From Gp13-AA77 sp035949375 (GTDB taxonomy: Bacteria > Acidobacteriota > Terriglobia > UBA7540), in assembly GCA_035949375.1 (NCBI GenBank), contig DASZIG010000068.1:7477-71476 (forward strand): a DNA stretch of 64,000 nt. Direction: 5' to 3'. The position numbers and the translations under genes were made by a program. A model generated the notes under the pieces. The model saw only the letters and a list, made by a program, of their open reading frames with translations, was not told the origin of the DNA and ran no database searches. Below are positions 1 through 8,293 of the stretch, in pieces; the stretch's first letter is position 1; every line of letters begins with the position of its first letter.

Positions 1-1410
1 TTTCCCGCCTGGTCCCCGGACGGCCATAGCATCGCCTTCGTGCGCATCCCCTGGTCGCACGATCAGCTTGTCTTTCAGCCCCGCCGCGACGGTCTACCCT
101 GGTCGATTCGCGTGGCGGACGTTTCCACCGGTAAGGGCCGCGAAGTGTGGCATGCCGAAACCGGACCGGGCAGCGTGTTTCACGACATCGTCGCCGAACA
201 ACAGGTCTTCTGGGCTGCGGGCGACGCGATTGTGTTCCCATGGGAGCACACCGGCTGGACGCGTCTGTACGCCGTTCCGGCGGCGGGCGGCGCCGCCCGG
301 CTGCTCACGCCCGGCGATGACTTCGAAGTCGAGGACGTCGCGCTCAGTCCCGACAAGCGGGAGGTCGTGTTCAACTCGAACCAGGGCGATATCGACCGGC
401 GTCATCTCTGGAAGGAAGCTGTGGGCGCCGATCACCCCACGGAGCTGACTTCGGGCGAGGGAATTGAGTGGGCGCCCGTGGTCGCGAGCGACGGCGCCGC
501 CGTGGTGATGCTTCATTCGGATGCGCGGAATCCCGCGCGCCCCGCCGTGCTGGCCGGATCAGCCGCGATCGCCGACCTCGCCCCCGAAACGCTGCCCGCG
601 GACTTTCCCGCCACTCAACTCGTGACGCCGCAGCAGGTGATCCTCTCCGCCGCCGACGGCCTGCGCATTCACGGCCAACTTTTTCTGCCCAGGGACGGTG
701 CCCCGGGCCAGCGGCATCCCGCCGTGGTCTTTTTTCACGGCGGCTCGCGGCGCCAGATGCTGCTCGGCTGGCACTACATGGGCTACTACCACAACGCCTA
801 CGCCCTCAATCAATACCTGGCCAGCCGCGGCTACGTGGTGCTCTCGGTAAACTACCGCAGCGGCATAGGCTACGGCCTCGACTTCCGCGAGGCGCTCAAC
901 TACGGCGCCGCGGGCGCGAGCGAGTTCAATGACGTGCAGGGCGCGGGCGTCTATCTGCGCAACCGCCCGGACGTGGACCCGGCCCGCATCGGCCTGTGGG
1001 GCGGGTCTTATGGAGGCTACCTCACAGCTCTCGGCTTGGCGCGCGCGTCGGACCTGTTCGCCGCCGGCGTGGACTTCCACGGCGTGCACGACTGGAACCT
1101 GGAGATCCGGAACTTCCAGCCGTCTTATGATCCCGAGTCGCGGCCCGACGCCGCCCGTCTCGCCTGGGAATCGTCGCCGCTCGCTTCCATCAAGACCTGG
1201 CGCTCGCCCGTACTGCTCATTCAGGGCGACGACGATCGCAACGTTCCCTTCACTGAAATGATCCACATGGTGGAAGCGCTGCGCAAGCAGGGCGTGGACT
1301 TCCAACAACTCGTCTTTCCCGACGAGATTCACGATTTCCTGATGCACCGCACCTGGCTCGCCGGCTATCACGCGGCCTCCGACTTTCTCGATCAGCACCT
1401 GAAGAAGTGA
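1..1410 (+). CDS. S9 family prolyl oligopeptidase-type peptidase, 5' end missing
   Basis: This is the C-terminal two thirds of a secreted-type serine peptidase of family S9, which cleaves short peptides, often after proline. The frame is open to the left edge: codons from position 1 read F-P-A-W-S-P-D-G, a typical propeller-repeat signature, so the true start lies outside the window. Residues up to about position 640 look like beta-propeller blades. The rest is an alpha/beta hydrolase with the nucleophile serine in GGSYGG (TCT at 1006-1008), the aspartate in QGDDDRNVPF and the histidine in DEIHDF, so the whole triad is present and the enzyme should be active. Family members are usually 600-700 residues, so roughly 150-250 residues are missing. 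The next gene starts 6 bases after the stop, which suggests co-transcription with a permease that could import released amino acids. Confidence 0.93.
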   Translation, partial: FPAWSPDGHSIAFVRIPWSHDQLVFQPRRDGLPWSIRVADVSTGKGREVWHAETGPGSVFHDIVAEQQVFWAAGDAIVFPWEHTGWTRLYAVPAAGGAARLLTPGDDFEVEDVALSPDKREVVFNSNQGDIDRRHLWKEAVGADHPTELTSGEGIEWAPVVASDGAAVVMLHSDARNPARPAVLAGSAAIADLAPETLPADFPATQLVTPQQVILSAADGLRIHGQLFLPRDGAPGQRHPAVVFFHGGSRRQMLLGWHYMGYYHNAYALNQYLASRGYVVLSVNYRSGIGYGLDFREALNYGAAGASEFNDVQGAGVYLRNRPDVDPARIGLWGGSYGGYLTALGLARASDLFAAGVDFHGVHDWNLEIRNFQPSYDPESRPDAARLAWESSPLASIKTWRSPVLLIQGDDDRNVPFTEMIHMVEALRKQGVDFQQLVFPDEIHDFLMHRTWLAGYHAASDFLDQHLKK

Positions 1411-1416
1411 CCGCTC

Positions 1417-2832
1417 TTGACTACCTCTCCTGACCCCGGCCGGCAAAGTCCCGTTGCCGCCGTTCGCCCGCAGGCGCCCGCGTTGTTGCGCCGCCTCGGA
1501 CTGTTTGACGCCACGATGCTCGTGATGGGCGGGATCGTGGGCTCCGGCATCTTTATCAATCCCTACGTTGTGGCCCGGCAGGTCCACACGCCGTTCCTGA
1601 TCCTGGGCGCGTGGGCGACGGGTGGAGTCATTGCGCTCGGCGGCGCCTTCGTCTACGCGGAACTGGCCGCGTTGCGTCCCGAGGTCGGAGGACAATACGC
1701 ATATCTACGCGAGGCATACCATCCCGGCGTCGCCTTCGTTTACGGCTGGGCTCTGCTGCTCGTGACGCAGACGGGGGGCATGGCGGCGGTGGCCGTCACC
1801 TTCGCGCGCTACTTTGTGGAATTGACGCGCGTGCCGCTCTCCGACGGCCTGGTGGCCACGCTGGCCATGGCCGCGCTTACCGCCATCAATTGCCTGGGAG
1901 TGAAGGCGGGCGCGCGCGTGCAGAGCGTCCTGATGATCCTGAAGATCGTCACGATTACGGCGCTCGTGCTCTGCGGCTGGCTGTTGTTTCGGGGCCCGCA
2001 GATCCATCTGCATCCCGCGCTCGACCGGCCCGTCTCATTGGACCTGGTCACCGCCATGGGCGCGGCTCTCACGCCGGTTCTTTTCGCCTACGGCGGCTGG
2101 CAGACCTCGTGTTTCGTCGCGGGCGAGATGATCAACCCGGCGCGCAACCTTCCGCGAGCGCTGGTGGCCGGGGTGATCGGGGTGATCGCGCTCTACCTCG
2201 CGGTCAATTGGATTTGCGTACGCGACCTCGGTCCGGCCGGGCTCGCCGCCACCACCACTCCGGCTTCGGCCGTGATGCGTCTGGCGCTCGGCGAGCGCGG
2301 AGCGGCGCTGATCGCTCTCGGCATTACTATATCGACGCTCGGATTCCTGAGCCAATCGATCCTGACCGCGCCCCGCGTTTACTTCGCCATGGCCAGGGAC
2401 GGCGTGTTTTTCCGGGACGTTGCCTGGCTTCATCCCCGCACCCACGTTCCGGTCGTAGCCATCGCGCTGCAGGGCGTCTGGACCATGGTGATCGCTCTCT
2501 CCGGCCGGTACGACCAGATCCTGAACTACGTGGTTTCGACCGATTTCATCTTTTTCGGACTCTCGGCGACATGCCTCTTCGTGTTTCGCCGCCGCGAGCG
2601 GCGCGAAATCGAAGGGCTCGGTGCGCCGGCCGCTTCGGCCGCGGCGCCGCAGCGCGGCGCGCGCGTGCCCGGGCATCCGGTCACCACGGCCATGTTTGTG
2701 GCAGCATGCTGGCTGGTGGTGATCGCCACGGTTTACAAGTACCCCGCGAACAGCGCGGTGGGATTGGCGATTGTGCTCGCGGGCATTCCGGTTTATTTTC
2801 TTTGGGGACGCCGCGCATCACACACATCGTGA
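1417..2832 (+). CDS. APC-superfamily amino acid permease
   Basis: A 471-residue integral membrane transporter of the amino acid-polyamine-organocation superfamily. The N-terminal motif GGIVGSGIFINPYVV matches the unwound first helix that binds substrate in this family, and about twelve hydrophobic segments follow. The overall form resembles LAT-type transporters, but the substrate cannot be told from sequence. Translation most likely starts at TTG 1417, six bases after the stop of the S9 peptidase; no better start is seen before the conserved first helix. The pairing of a peptidase and an amino acid permease fits uptake of peptide breakdown products, which is inference from position. The C terminus ends in a short basic tail (GRRASHTS). 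Confidence 0.9.
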   Translation: MTTSPDPGRQSPVAAVRPQAPALLRRLGLFDATMLVMGGIVGSGIFINPYVVARQVHTPFLILGAWATGGVIALGGAFVYAELAALRPEVGGQYAYLREAYHPGVAFVYGWALLLVTQTGGMAAVAVTFARYFVELTRVPLSDGLVATLAMAALTAINCLGVKAGARVQSVLMILKIVTITALVLCGWLLFRGPQIHLHPALDRPVSLDLVTAMGAALTPVLFAYGGWQTSCFVAGEMINPARNLPRALVAGVIGVIALYLAVNWICVRDLGPAGLAATTTPASAVMRLALGERGAALIALGITISTLGFLSQSILTAPRVYFAMARDGVFFRDVAWLHPRTHVPVVAIALQGVWTMVIALSGRYDQILNYVVSTDFIFFGLSATCLFVFRRRERREIEGLGAPAASAAAPQRGARVPGHPVTTAMFVAACWLVVIATVYKYPANSAVGLAIVLAGIPVYFLWGRRASHTS

Positions 2833-2848
2833 GGGCGCCCTGTAAAGC

Positions 2849-2954
2849 GTGTGTGAAACCCGTGGCTTGCGCGGCAGCGGCTCTGCCGCCCTGCTGTGCG
2901 GAGAGGCTTTGCCTTGCGGCAGGCCGTCAAAGCCGTTTCTCAGTTTTCACACAC
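2849..2954. repeat. Nested inverted-repeat element in an intergenic gap
   Basis: The 200-base gap between the permease and the aminotransferase holds a structured element. An outer 10-bp pair (GTGTGTGAAA at 2849-2858, TTTCACACAC at 2945-2954) encloses two hairpins. One has a 7-bp stem (2871-2877 with 2883-2889, 5-base loop). The other has a 7-bp stem (2905-2911 with 2928-2934) and an inner GCCT/AGGC pair. There is no T-run, so a classical intrinsic terminator is unlikely. It may be a dispersed palindromic repeat or a folded RNA; the sequence alone does not decide. Confidence 0.55.
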
Positions 2955-3032
2955 ACTCTGTAGAGCTGCCTGATAGTGCATCGGGCAGGCGCAGGGGGCC
3001 CGCTTCTATAAAGGGCAAAGGAGGGTGTTCCG

Positions 3033-4160
3033 GTGACAACAGACGAAGGGGTTCAGGCCGGCCGCAGCCGGGCGAGATCGCCTTACATGGAATGGGCCAA
3101 GGGGCATCCGCACGTAGCCTACAACCTGTCGGCGAGCGGGATGCCTTCCTACACCCTGGCCGATTTTGTGGGCGCCGGATGGGTGAAGCTCGCAGACCTG
3201 GAACTGACCGGCCCGTCCGGTTACGGCTACCCTCCTCTGCAGCAGGCCATCGCTGACAAGGCGGGCGTGGCGCCGGAATGCGTGGTGGCGGCGGCGGGCT
3301 GCTCCATGGCGAATCAACTGGCGATGGCCGGGGCCTTCGAACCCGGCGACGAGGTGCTGATCGAGCAGCCTACCTACGAACTGCTGGTCAGCACCGCCCG
3401 ATACCTTGGCGCCAGGGTCCGGCGATTCACCCGGCGATTCGAGGAGGGCTTTCGCCTGGACCCGCACGAAGTGGCGCAGGCGCTTACCCCCGAGACGCGC
3501 CTCGTGGTGATCACCAACCTGCACAATCCGAGCGGATCCCTGGCCGATGAGGCTACTCTGGGTGCCGTGGGCGAACTCGCCCGCAGCGTCGGCGCCAGGG
3601 TGCTGGTCGACGAAGTCTATCTCGAAGCGCAATACACCGCGCCCTGGCGTTCATCCTTCCACCTGGGAAATCACTTCATCGTCACGAGCAGCCTGACCAA
3701 AGCGTACGGGCTGAGCGGACTGCGCTGCGGCTGGGTGCTGGCGGAGCCTGAGCTGGCGCGCGCTTTGTGGCACATCAACGACCTGCACGGCGTTAACGCC
3801 GCGCATCCCGCCGAGATTCTCAGCACGATTGCGATGCGCCACCTGGCCGAAATCGGCGCGCCCTACCAGAAGCGGCTCGACGCCAACCGGCAGATCGCAT
3901 ATCAATGGCTCGACGAGCGGTCCGAGTTGCGCGTGGCACGCCAGCGGCTCGGTACCACCTTGTTCCCCAAGCTCTGGGCGGACAGCAGCGAGAGCTTCTG
4001 CCGCCTGCTGCGCGAACAATATGACGTGGGTGTCGTGCCGGGCCACTTCTTCGAAGCCCCGGCGCATTTCCGGATGTTCCTCGGCGCCGAGACCGGCGCC
4101 TTCACCGAAGCGCTCCAGCGAATCGGGGACGCGCTCGATCATGGGGCGCGAGCGGCCTGA
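3033..4160 (+). CDS. Class I/II PLP-dependent aminotransferase
   Basis: A 375-residue fold-type I pyridoxal-phosphate enzyme. The cofactor lysine sits in SSLTKAYGLSGLRCGW, the NLHNPSG motif is the usual N-P-x-G loop that contacts the PLP ring, and VLVDEVY carries the aspartate that bonds the pyridine nitrogen. It would move an amino group between an amino acid and a 2-oxoacid; the substrate cannot be assigned. The GTG start at 3033 is supported by an excellent ribosome-binding site (AAAGGAGGG, 3017-3025). It stands alone, with about 200 bases on either side. It resembles the aspartate/aromatic aminotransferase group and is clearly different from the second aminotransferase at 27809-28993. Confidence 0.9.
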   Translation: MTTDEGVQAGRSRARSPYMEWAKGHPHVAYNLSASGMPSYTLADFVGAGWVKLADLELTGPSGYGYPPLQQAIADKAGVAPECVVAAAGCSMANQLAMAGAFEPGDEVLIEQPTYELLVSTARYLGARVRRFTRRFEEGFRLDPHEVAQALTPETRLVVITNLHNPSGSLADEATLGAVGELARSVGARVLVDEVYLEAQYTAPWRSSFHLGNHFIVTSSLTKAYGLSGLRCGWVLAEPELARALWHINDLHGVNAAHPAEILSTIAMRHLAEIGAPYQKRLDANRQIAYQWLDERSELRVARQRLGTTLFPKLWADSSESFCRLLREQYDVGVVPGHFFEAPAHFRMFLGAETGAFTEALQRIGDALDHGARAA

Positions 4161-4301
4161 CGAAGCGGACGGCGTTAGCGATCCCTCGGTGCCTCAGCGC
4201 CGTTGTTGACCGGCCAATCTGGCATGCGCAGCGCCTTCGCGGCCCATTGCACCGCGACTCGCGGAGGTGTATGGTACGACTCAGCCGGGAGATGGTCCGG
4301 C

Positions 4302-4367
4302 GTCGGTGATTGCGCGGATTCGCGCCGACTGAAGGGCTGCGGCTGAACTGCAATCTCAGCGCCGCAG
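4302..4367 (+). promoter_or_regulatory. Two consecutive stem-loops in the leader of the formate dehydrogenase operon
   Basis: The 236-base gap before the formate dehydrogenase gene can fold into two hairpins just upstream of the ATG at 4397. The first is GTCGG (4302-4306) with CCGAC (4325-4329), continued by CGCG/CGCG around a GATT loop. The second is CTGCGGCTGA (4337-4346) with TCAG-CG-CCGCAG (4356-4367), a 10-bp stem with a 2-base bulge. I could not match this to the molybdenum-cofactor riboswitch or any other known class, so a regulatory role is a hypothesis. Confidence 0.35.
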
Positions 4368-4396
4368 GCTCTTCAATGCGCACTGGGAGGGCATCT

Positions 4397-6319
4397 ATGG
4401 CAAATCCGGCGAAAGAACGCCTCACGACTCCGCTTGTGCGTGAAAACGGCGAACTGCGCACCGCTACTTGGGAGGAGGCCTTGGACCGCGCTGCCCGAGG
4501 GTTTCGCGCGGTCACGGAGAAGCACGGTCCCCAGTCGTTCGGCTTGTTCAGTTGCTCGAAGGCCACGAACGAGATGAACTACCTGGCCCAGAAATTCGCG
4601 CGCTCCGTCATCGGCAGCAACAACATCGACAGTTGCAACCGCACTTGACACGCGCCCAGCGTCGCCGGTCTGGCGGCGGTCTTTGGGGCGGGAGGCGGCA
4701 CCAGCTCTTATCGCGAGATTGAGGAGACCGACCTCATTATCCTGTGGGGCTCGAACGCCCGCGAGACTCACCCCATCTACTTTCACCATCTGCTGAAGGG
4801 GGTGCGCCGCGGCGCCAGGCTCTACGTGGTCGATCCCCGGCGCACAAGCTCGGCGCGCTGGGCAGACGTGTGGCTGGGCCTCGACGTAGGGTCCGACATT
4901 GCGCTGGCGAATGCCATGGCGCGAGAGATCATCGCCGCCGGCCTCGAGAACCGGCGCTTCATCGAGAACGCCACCTCGGCCTTTGAGGGCTACCGGGAGT
5001 CGGTTGAGTCCTATACCCTGGCGCGCGGGGAGAAGATCACCGGCGTGCCGGCCGAGGTGATCAGGGAATTTGCGCACGCTTATGCGCGGGCCGATCGCGC
5101 CCAGCTCTGCTGGACCCTGGGGATTACCGAACACCACAACGCGGTGGACAACGTGCTGGCGCTGATCAACCTCGCGCTGCTTACGGGCCACGTGGGCCGT
5201 TACGGCTCCGGGGTGAATCCGCTGCGCGGGCAGAACAACGTCCAGGGCGGCGGCGACATGGGCGCGTTGCCCGATCGCCTGCCGGGCTTTCAGCATGTGG
5301 AGAACGACGAGTTGCGCGCGAAATTCGAGCGTGCCTGGGGCGCGAAGATTCCGCCGAAGCGCGGCTGGCATCTGAGCGGCATGTTCCATGCCATGGAAGA
5401 AGGGGATCTGCAGGCGCTCTACGTGATCGGCGAAAATCCGCTGCATTCGGAGGCTGACCAGAACCGCGCGGAGCGTCTGTTGAAAGGCCTCGAATGCCTC
5501 GTGGTGCAGGACGTCTTGCTCACGCCCACAGCCGAGATGGCGGACGTGGTGTTGCCCGCCGCGGCCGGATGGTGCGAAACAGACGGCACGGTGACCAGCA
5601 GCGAGCGCCGCGTGCAACGAGTGCGCAAGGCGATGGACCCTCCGGCCGGGGCGCGTAACGACATGGCGATTCTCTCCGACCTGGCGCAGCGCCTGGGACA
5701 CGGTTGGGGCCAGCCCAGCGCGGAAGAGGTCTGGAATGAAGTGAGGCTATTGAGCCCCATGCACGGCGGGATGAGCTACGCCCGCCTGGAGGCTTTGGGC
5801 GGCATCCAGTGGCCTTGCTATGACGAATCGCATCCCGGCGAGCTCTTTCTTCACGGCCGCCTATGGCAGGAACCCGTCGTGGGACCGCGGGCGCAATTCA
5901 GCGTGGTGGAGTTCGATCCGCCCGTCGATGCGCTGGACGAAGACTTCCCTTTGCGCCTGACCACCGGGCGCCATCTGGAGTCGTTCAATACCGGAGTTCA
6001 GACTGCGCGCTACAGCTCGCCGCTGCGTGCGCCGGAAATGCTCGCCCTTTCGCCCGAGGACGGCGCACGGTACGGCGTGAGTGATGGAGAGCGCGTCCGA
6101 GTCAGCTCACGCCGCGGGTCGGCGGAGGCGCCGGTCCGCCTGGATGACTCGCTGCGGCCTGGCCTGGCGTTCTTGAGCATGCATTTTCCGGACCAGGTGG
6201 CCACGAACCTGCTCACCATCGACGCCACGGATCCGAAGTCCGGCACGGCGGAATTCAAAGCCACCGCAATCCGCGTCGAGAAACTGCGTGCTCCCGATGC
6301 GATGGCAAGCCGGGTGTAG
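4397..6319 (+). CDS. fdhA: Selenocysteine formate dehydrogenase catalytic subunit (N-terminal Fe-S module encoded separately)
   Basis: Molybdopterin-guanine-dinucleotide subunit that oxidises formate to CO2. A standard reading stops at TGA 4646-4648, but the same frame continues without a break to 6319. The residues around the TGA, NRT-Sec-HAPSVAGL, match the E. coli FdhF active site (selenocysteine followed by histidine, then GPSVAGL), so the TGA is read as Sec84 in a 640-residue product. The active-site arginine is R277 in GVNPLRGQNNVQG; the His85-Arg277 spacing of 192 equals that of E. coli H141-R333. The protein begins at the TATWEEALDRA region and lacks the CxxC Fe4S4 domain that normally precedes it; that domain is in the gene at 8286-9311. 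ATG 4397 is chosen because GGAGG at 4386-4390 precedes it. First gene of a three-gene operon. Confidence 0.93.
4646..4678 (+). promoter_or_regulatory. UGA selenocysteine codon and bacterial SECIS hairpin
   Basis: The TGA at 4646-4648 is followed by a 7-bp hairpin, 4660-4666 (CGTCGCC) with 4672-4678 (GGCGGCG, one G-U pair), capped by the loop GGTCT at 4667-4671. Counting from the U of UGA as 1, the loop is at 22-26 and there is a U at 17. These are the positions and identities that the elongation factor SelB recognises in E. coli fdhF. The match in spacing, loop and protein context makes read-through as selenocysteine much more likely than a nonsense mutation. Confidence 0.9.
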
Positions 6320-6364
6320 GAAGCGCAATGGCGCCGCGTCTCGCGATGGCAGCGTTCCCGGGCG

Positions 6365-8293
6365 GTGAACTGGACGAGGGACTTGGTGGATATTCACTTC
6401 AACCATGGCGATGTGACTCCCGAGGAACGCCAGGCGGTTGACTGCATCCTCGGCGAGCCTGAATCCGGCTGGAGAGGCGGGCCGCGGAATGCGGACCGCG
6501 ACGGCCATGCTGCGCTCGGCGAAGGCGGCGCAGGCGCGCGGCGCCATCTGCTTCTGCCCGTGCTGCACGCCGTCCAGGCGCGCATGGGGTGGATTACACC
6601 GAGCGCGCTCAACTACGCTTGCCAGCGGCTCGGCCTTCCGCCCGCCGAGGCCTACGGAGTTGCGAGCTTCTACGGTTTGTTTTCGGTGTCGCCTCGCCCT
6701 CTTCGAGTGCTGCACATCTGCGACGACATCGCGTGTCTCACGCAGGGAGCGGAGGAACTCTGCGCCCGCGTGGAACAAGCGCTGGGCCCGCCCGGGTCTG
6801 CCACCGTCGACGGTCAGGCGACCTGGTACAGGAGCGCGTGCCTCGGAATGTGCGAGCGCGCGCCCGCTGCGCTTCTCTCGGTCTCGGGCGAACGGCCGTA
6901 TGAAAAGGTATTGGCGCCGGCGAGCGCGGCGATGGTCTCGAAGGCTCTCGCCGCGGACGCGATCGACGCAGCGGGAGAGCCGCCGGATCACTTTGACGCT
7001 GCGGTTTCCGTCCCTCAAACAAGCCTGCCCGCAGCGTCCAACCTGATGTTGTTGCGCCGCATGGGCTCGGCGGATGCGGAGAGCATCGACGACTATCGGG
7101 CGCAGGGGGGCTACGAAGCGCTGCGCCGCGCTCTGCTATTGGGCCGGGGCTGGGTGACCCAGGAAGTGGCGGCGGCGCGGCTGGTAGGGCGCGGCGGGGC
7201 CGCCTTTCCGAGCGCCAAGAAGTGGGATCCTGCCAACCAGCCGCACTACCTGGTGTGCAACGCCGACGAATCGGAGCCGGGGACGTTCAAGGACCGCGTG
7301 GTGATGGAAGGCGACCCGTTCTCGGTGGTCGAGGCCATGACCATCGCGGGATACACAACCGGCTGCGAGAAGGGCTACCTCTATCTGCGCGGCGAGTACC
7401 CGCTGGCCGGCGAGAGACTCGCGCACGCGATATCGGCCGCGCGGGCACGGGGCTTCCTCGGCGACAATGTTATGGGGCGCGGCGCGCGCTTCGACATCGA
7501 GATTCGCCGCGGCGCCGGCGCCTATATCTGCGGCGAGGAGACAGCGCTGTTCAACTCCATCGAGGGATTCCGGGGCGAGCCGCGCAACAAGCCGCCATTT
7601 CCGACCCAAGTGGGCTTATTCGGCAAGCCGACTGTCGTCAACAACATTGAGACGCTGATCAACGTGCTTCTGATTGTGCGTGAAGGCGGGGAACGCTACG
7701 CGTCGATCGGTACCCACGGTTCCGCCGGACCCAAGCTCTTTTGCCTCTCCGGCCATGTCGCGCGGCCGGGCGTTTATGAAGTGCCCTTCGGCGCCACCGT
7801 GCGAGACCTTATTGAGCTTGCGGGAGGCGTTGCCGGCACCGGACGCCTGCAGGCCGTGCTGCTGGGAGGCGCCGCCGGAGCCTTCGTTTCGCCCGCGCAA
7901 CTGGATACGCCTGTGACCTTCGAGGGCACACGCTCCATCGGCGCCTCCGTGGGATCGGCCGTGGTCATGCTTTTCGACGATTCCGTCGACCTCCGCAAGA
8001 TCATCCTGCGCATCGCCGCCTTCTTCCGCGACGAGTCCTGCGGGCAGTGCGTGCCGTGCCGCGTGGGAACCGTCCGCCAGGAAGAGTTGCTGCAACGTCT
8101 CGCTCGCGGGCGGCCGCTCGGCTCCGTGGAGACTGAACTCGGCATGCTCAAAGAAATCGGGCAGGCGATGCGCGATGCCTCGATCTGCGGCCTGGGGCAG
8201 ACCGCTTCAAGCGCCGTCGAATCGGCCTTACGCCGATGGCCGCTGTTCGAGAGCCCGGCATCCGGGGATCAAAAAGGAGCGCGAGATGAATGA
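6365..8293 (+). CDS. NuoE-NuoF fusion, NAD-linked formate dehydrogenase diaphorase subunit
   Basis: A 642-residue fusion of the two subunits that pass electrons to NAD+ in NAD-dependent formate dehydrogenases (FdsG plus FdsB, homologues of NuoE and NuoF). Residues ~1-190 are a NuoE-type thioredoxin-fold domain with the four [2Fe-2S] cysteines in CDDIAC and CLGMC. From about residue 230 comes NuoF: the NADH/FMN motifs GRGGAAFPSAKKWD, NADESEPGTFKDR and GAGAYICGEETALFNSIEG, then an SLBB region and the [4Fe-4S] motif ESCGQCVPCRVGT. The start is uncertain: GTG 6365 has only a weak ribosome-binding site, and GTG 6413 is an alternative. It begins 45 bases after the catalytic subunit and overlaps the next gene by 8 bases. 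There is no extra C-terminal ferredoxin domain as in HydB/HndC, so an electron-bifurcating role is not indicated. Confidence 0.92.
   Translation: MNWTRDLVDIHFNHGDVTPEERQAVDCILGEPESGWRGGPRNADRDGHAALGEGGAGARRHLLLPVLHAVQARMGWITPSALNYACQRLGLPPAEAYGVASFYGLFSVSPRPLRVLHICDDIACLTQGAEELCARVEQALGPPGSATVDGQATWYRSACLGMCERAPAALLSVSGERPYEKVLAPASAAMVSKALAADAIDAAGEPPDHFDAAVSVPQTSLPAASNLMLLRRMGSADAESIDDYRAQGGYEALRRALLLGRGWVTQEVAAARLVGRGGAAFPSAKKWDPANQPHYLVCNADESEPGTFKDRVVMEGDPFSVVEAMTIAGYTTGCEKGYLYLRGEYPLAGERLAHAISAARARGFLGDNVMGRGARFDIEIRRGAGAYICGEETALFNSIEGFRGEPRNKPPFPTQVGLFGKPTVVNNIETLINVLLIVREGGERYASIGTHGSAGPKLFCLSGHVARPGVYEVPFGATVRDLIELAGGVAGTGRLQAVLLGGAAGAFVSPAQLDTPVTFEGTRSIGASVGSAVVMLFDDSVDLRKIILRIAAFFRDESCGQCVPCRVGTVRQEELLQRLARGRPLGSVETELGMLKEIGQAMRDASICGLGQTASSAVESALRRWPLFESPASGDQKGARDE

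Noticed and set aside
559..1695. 378-residue open frame on the minus strand opposite the S9 peptidase
   Set aside because: It runs opposite a gene with clear catalytic motifs, is rich in Arg, Gly, Val and Ala as expected for a high-GC shadow frame, and has no domain signature.
4161..4396. Molybdenum-cofactor riboswitch upstream of the formate dehydrogenase operon
   Set aside because: I looked for the conserved Moco-RNA words and did not find them; only unassigned hairpins remain.
4646..4648. TGA as a true nonsense mutation making fdhA a pseudogene
   Set aside because: Both sides stay in one frame, the residues match a known Sec site, a SECIS hairpin follows at the right distance, and the downstream part shows no decay.
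4373..5701. 442-residue minus-strand open frame across the formate dehydrogenase gene
   Set aside because: A shadow of fdhA; composition is typical of antisense high-GC frames and it would cover the SECIS region.
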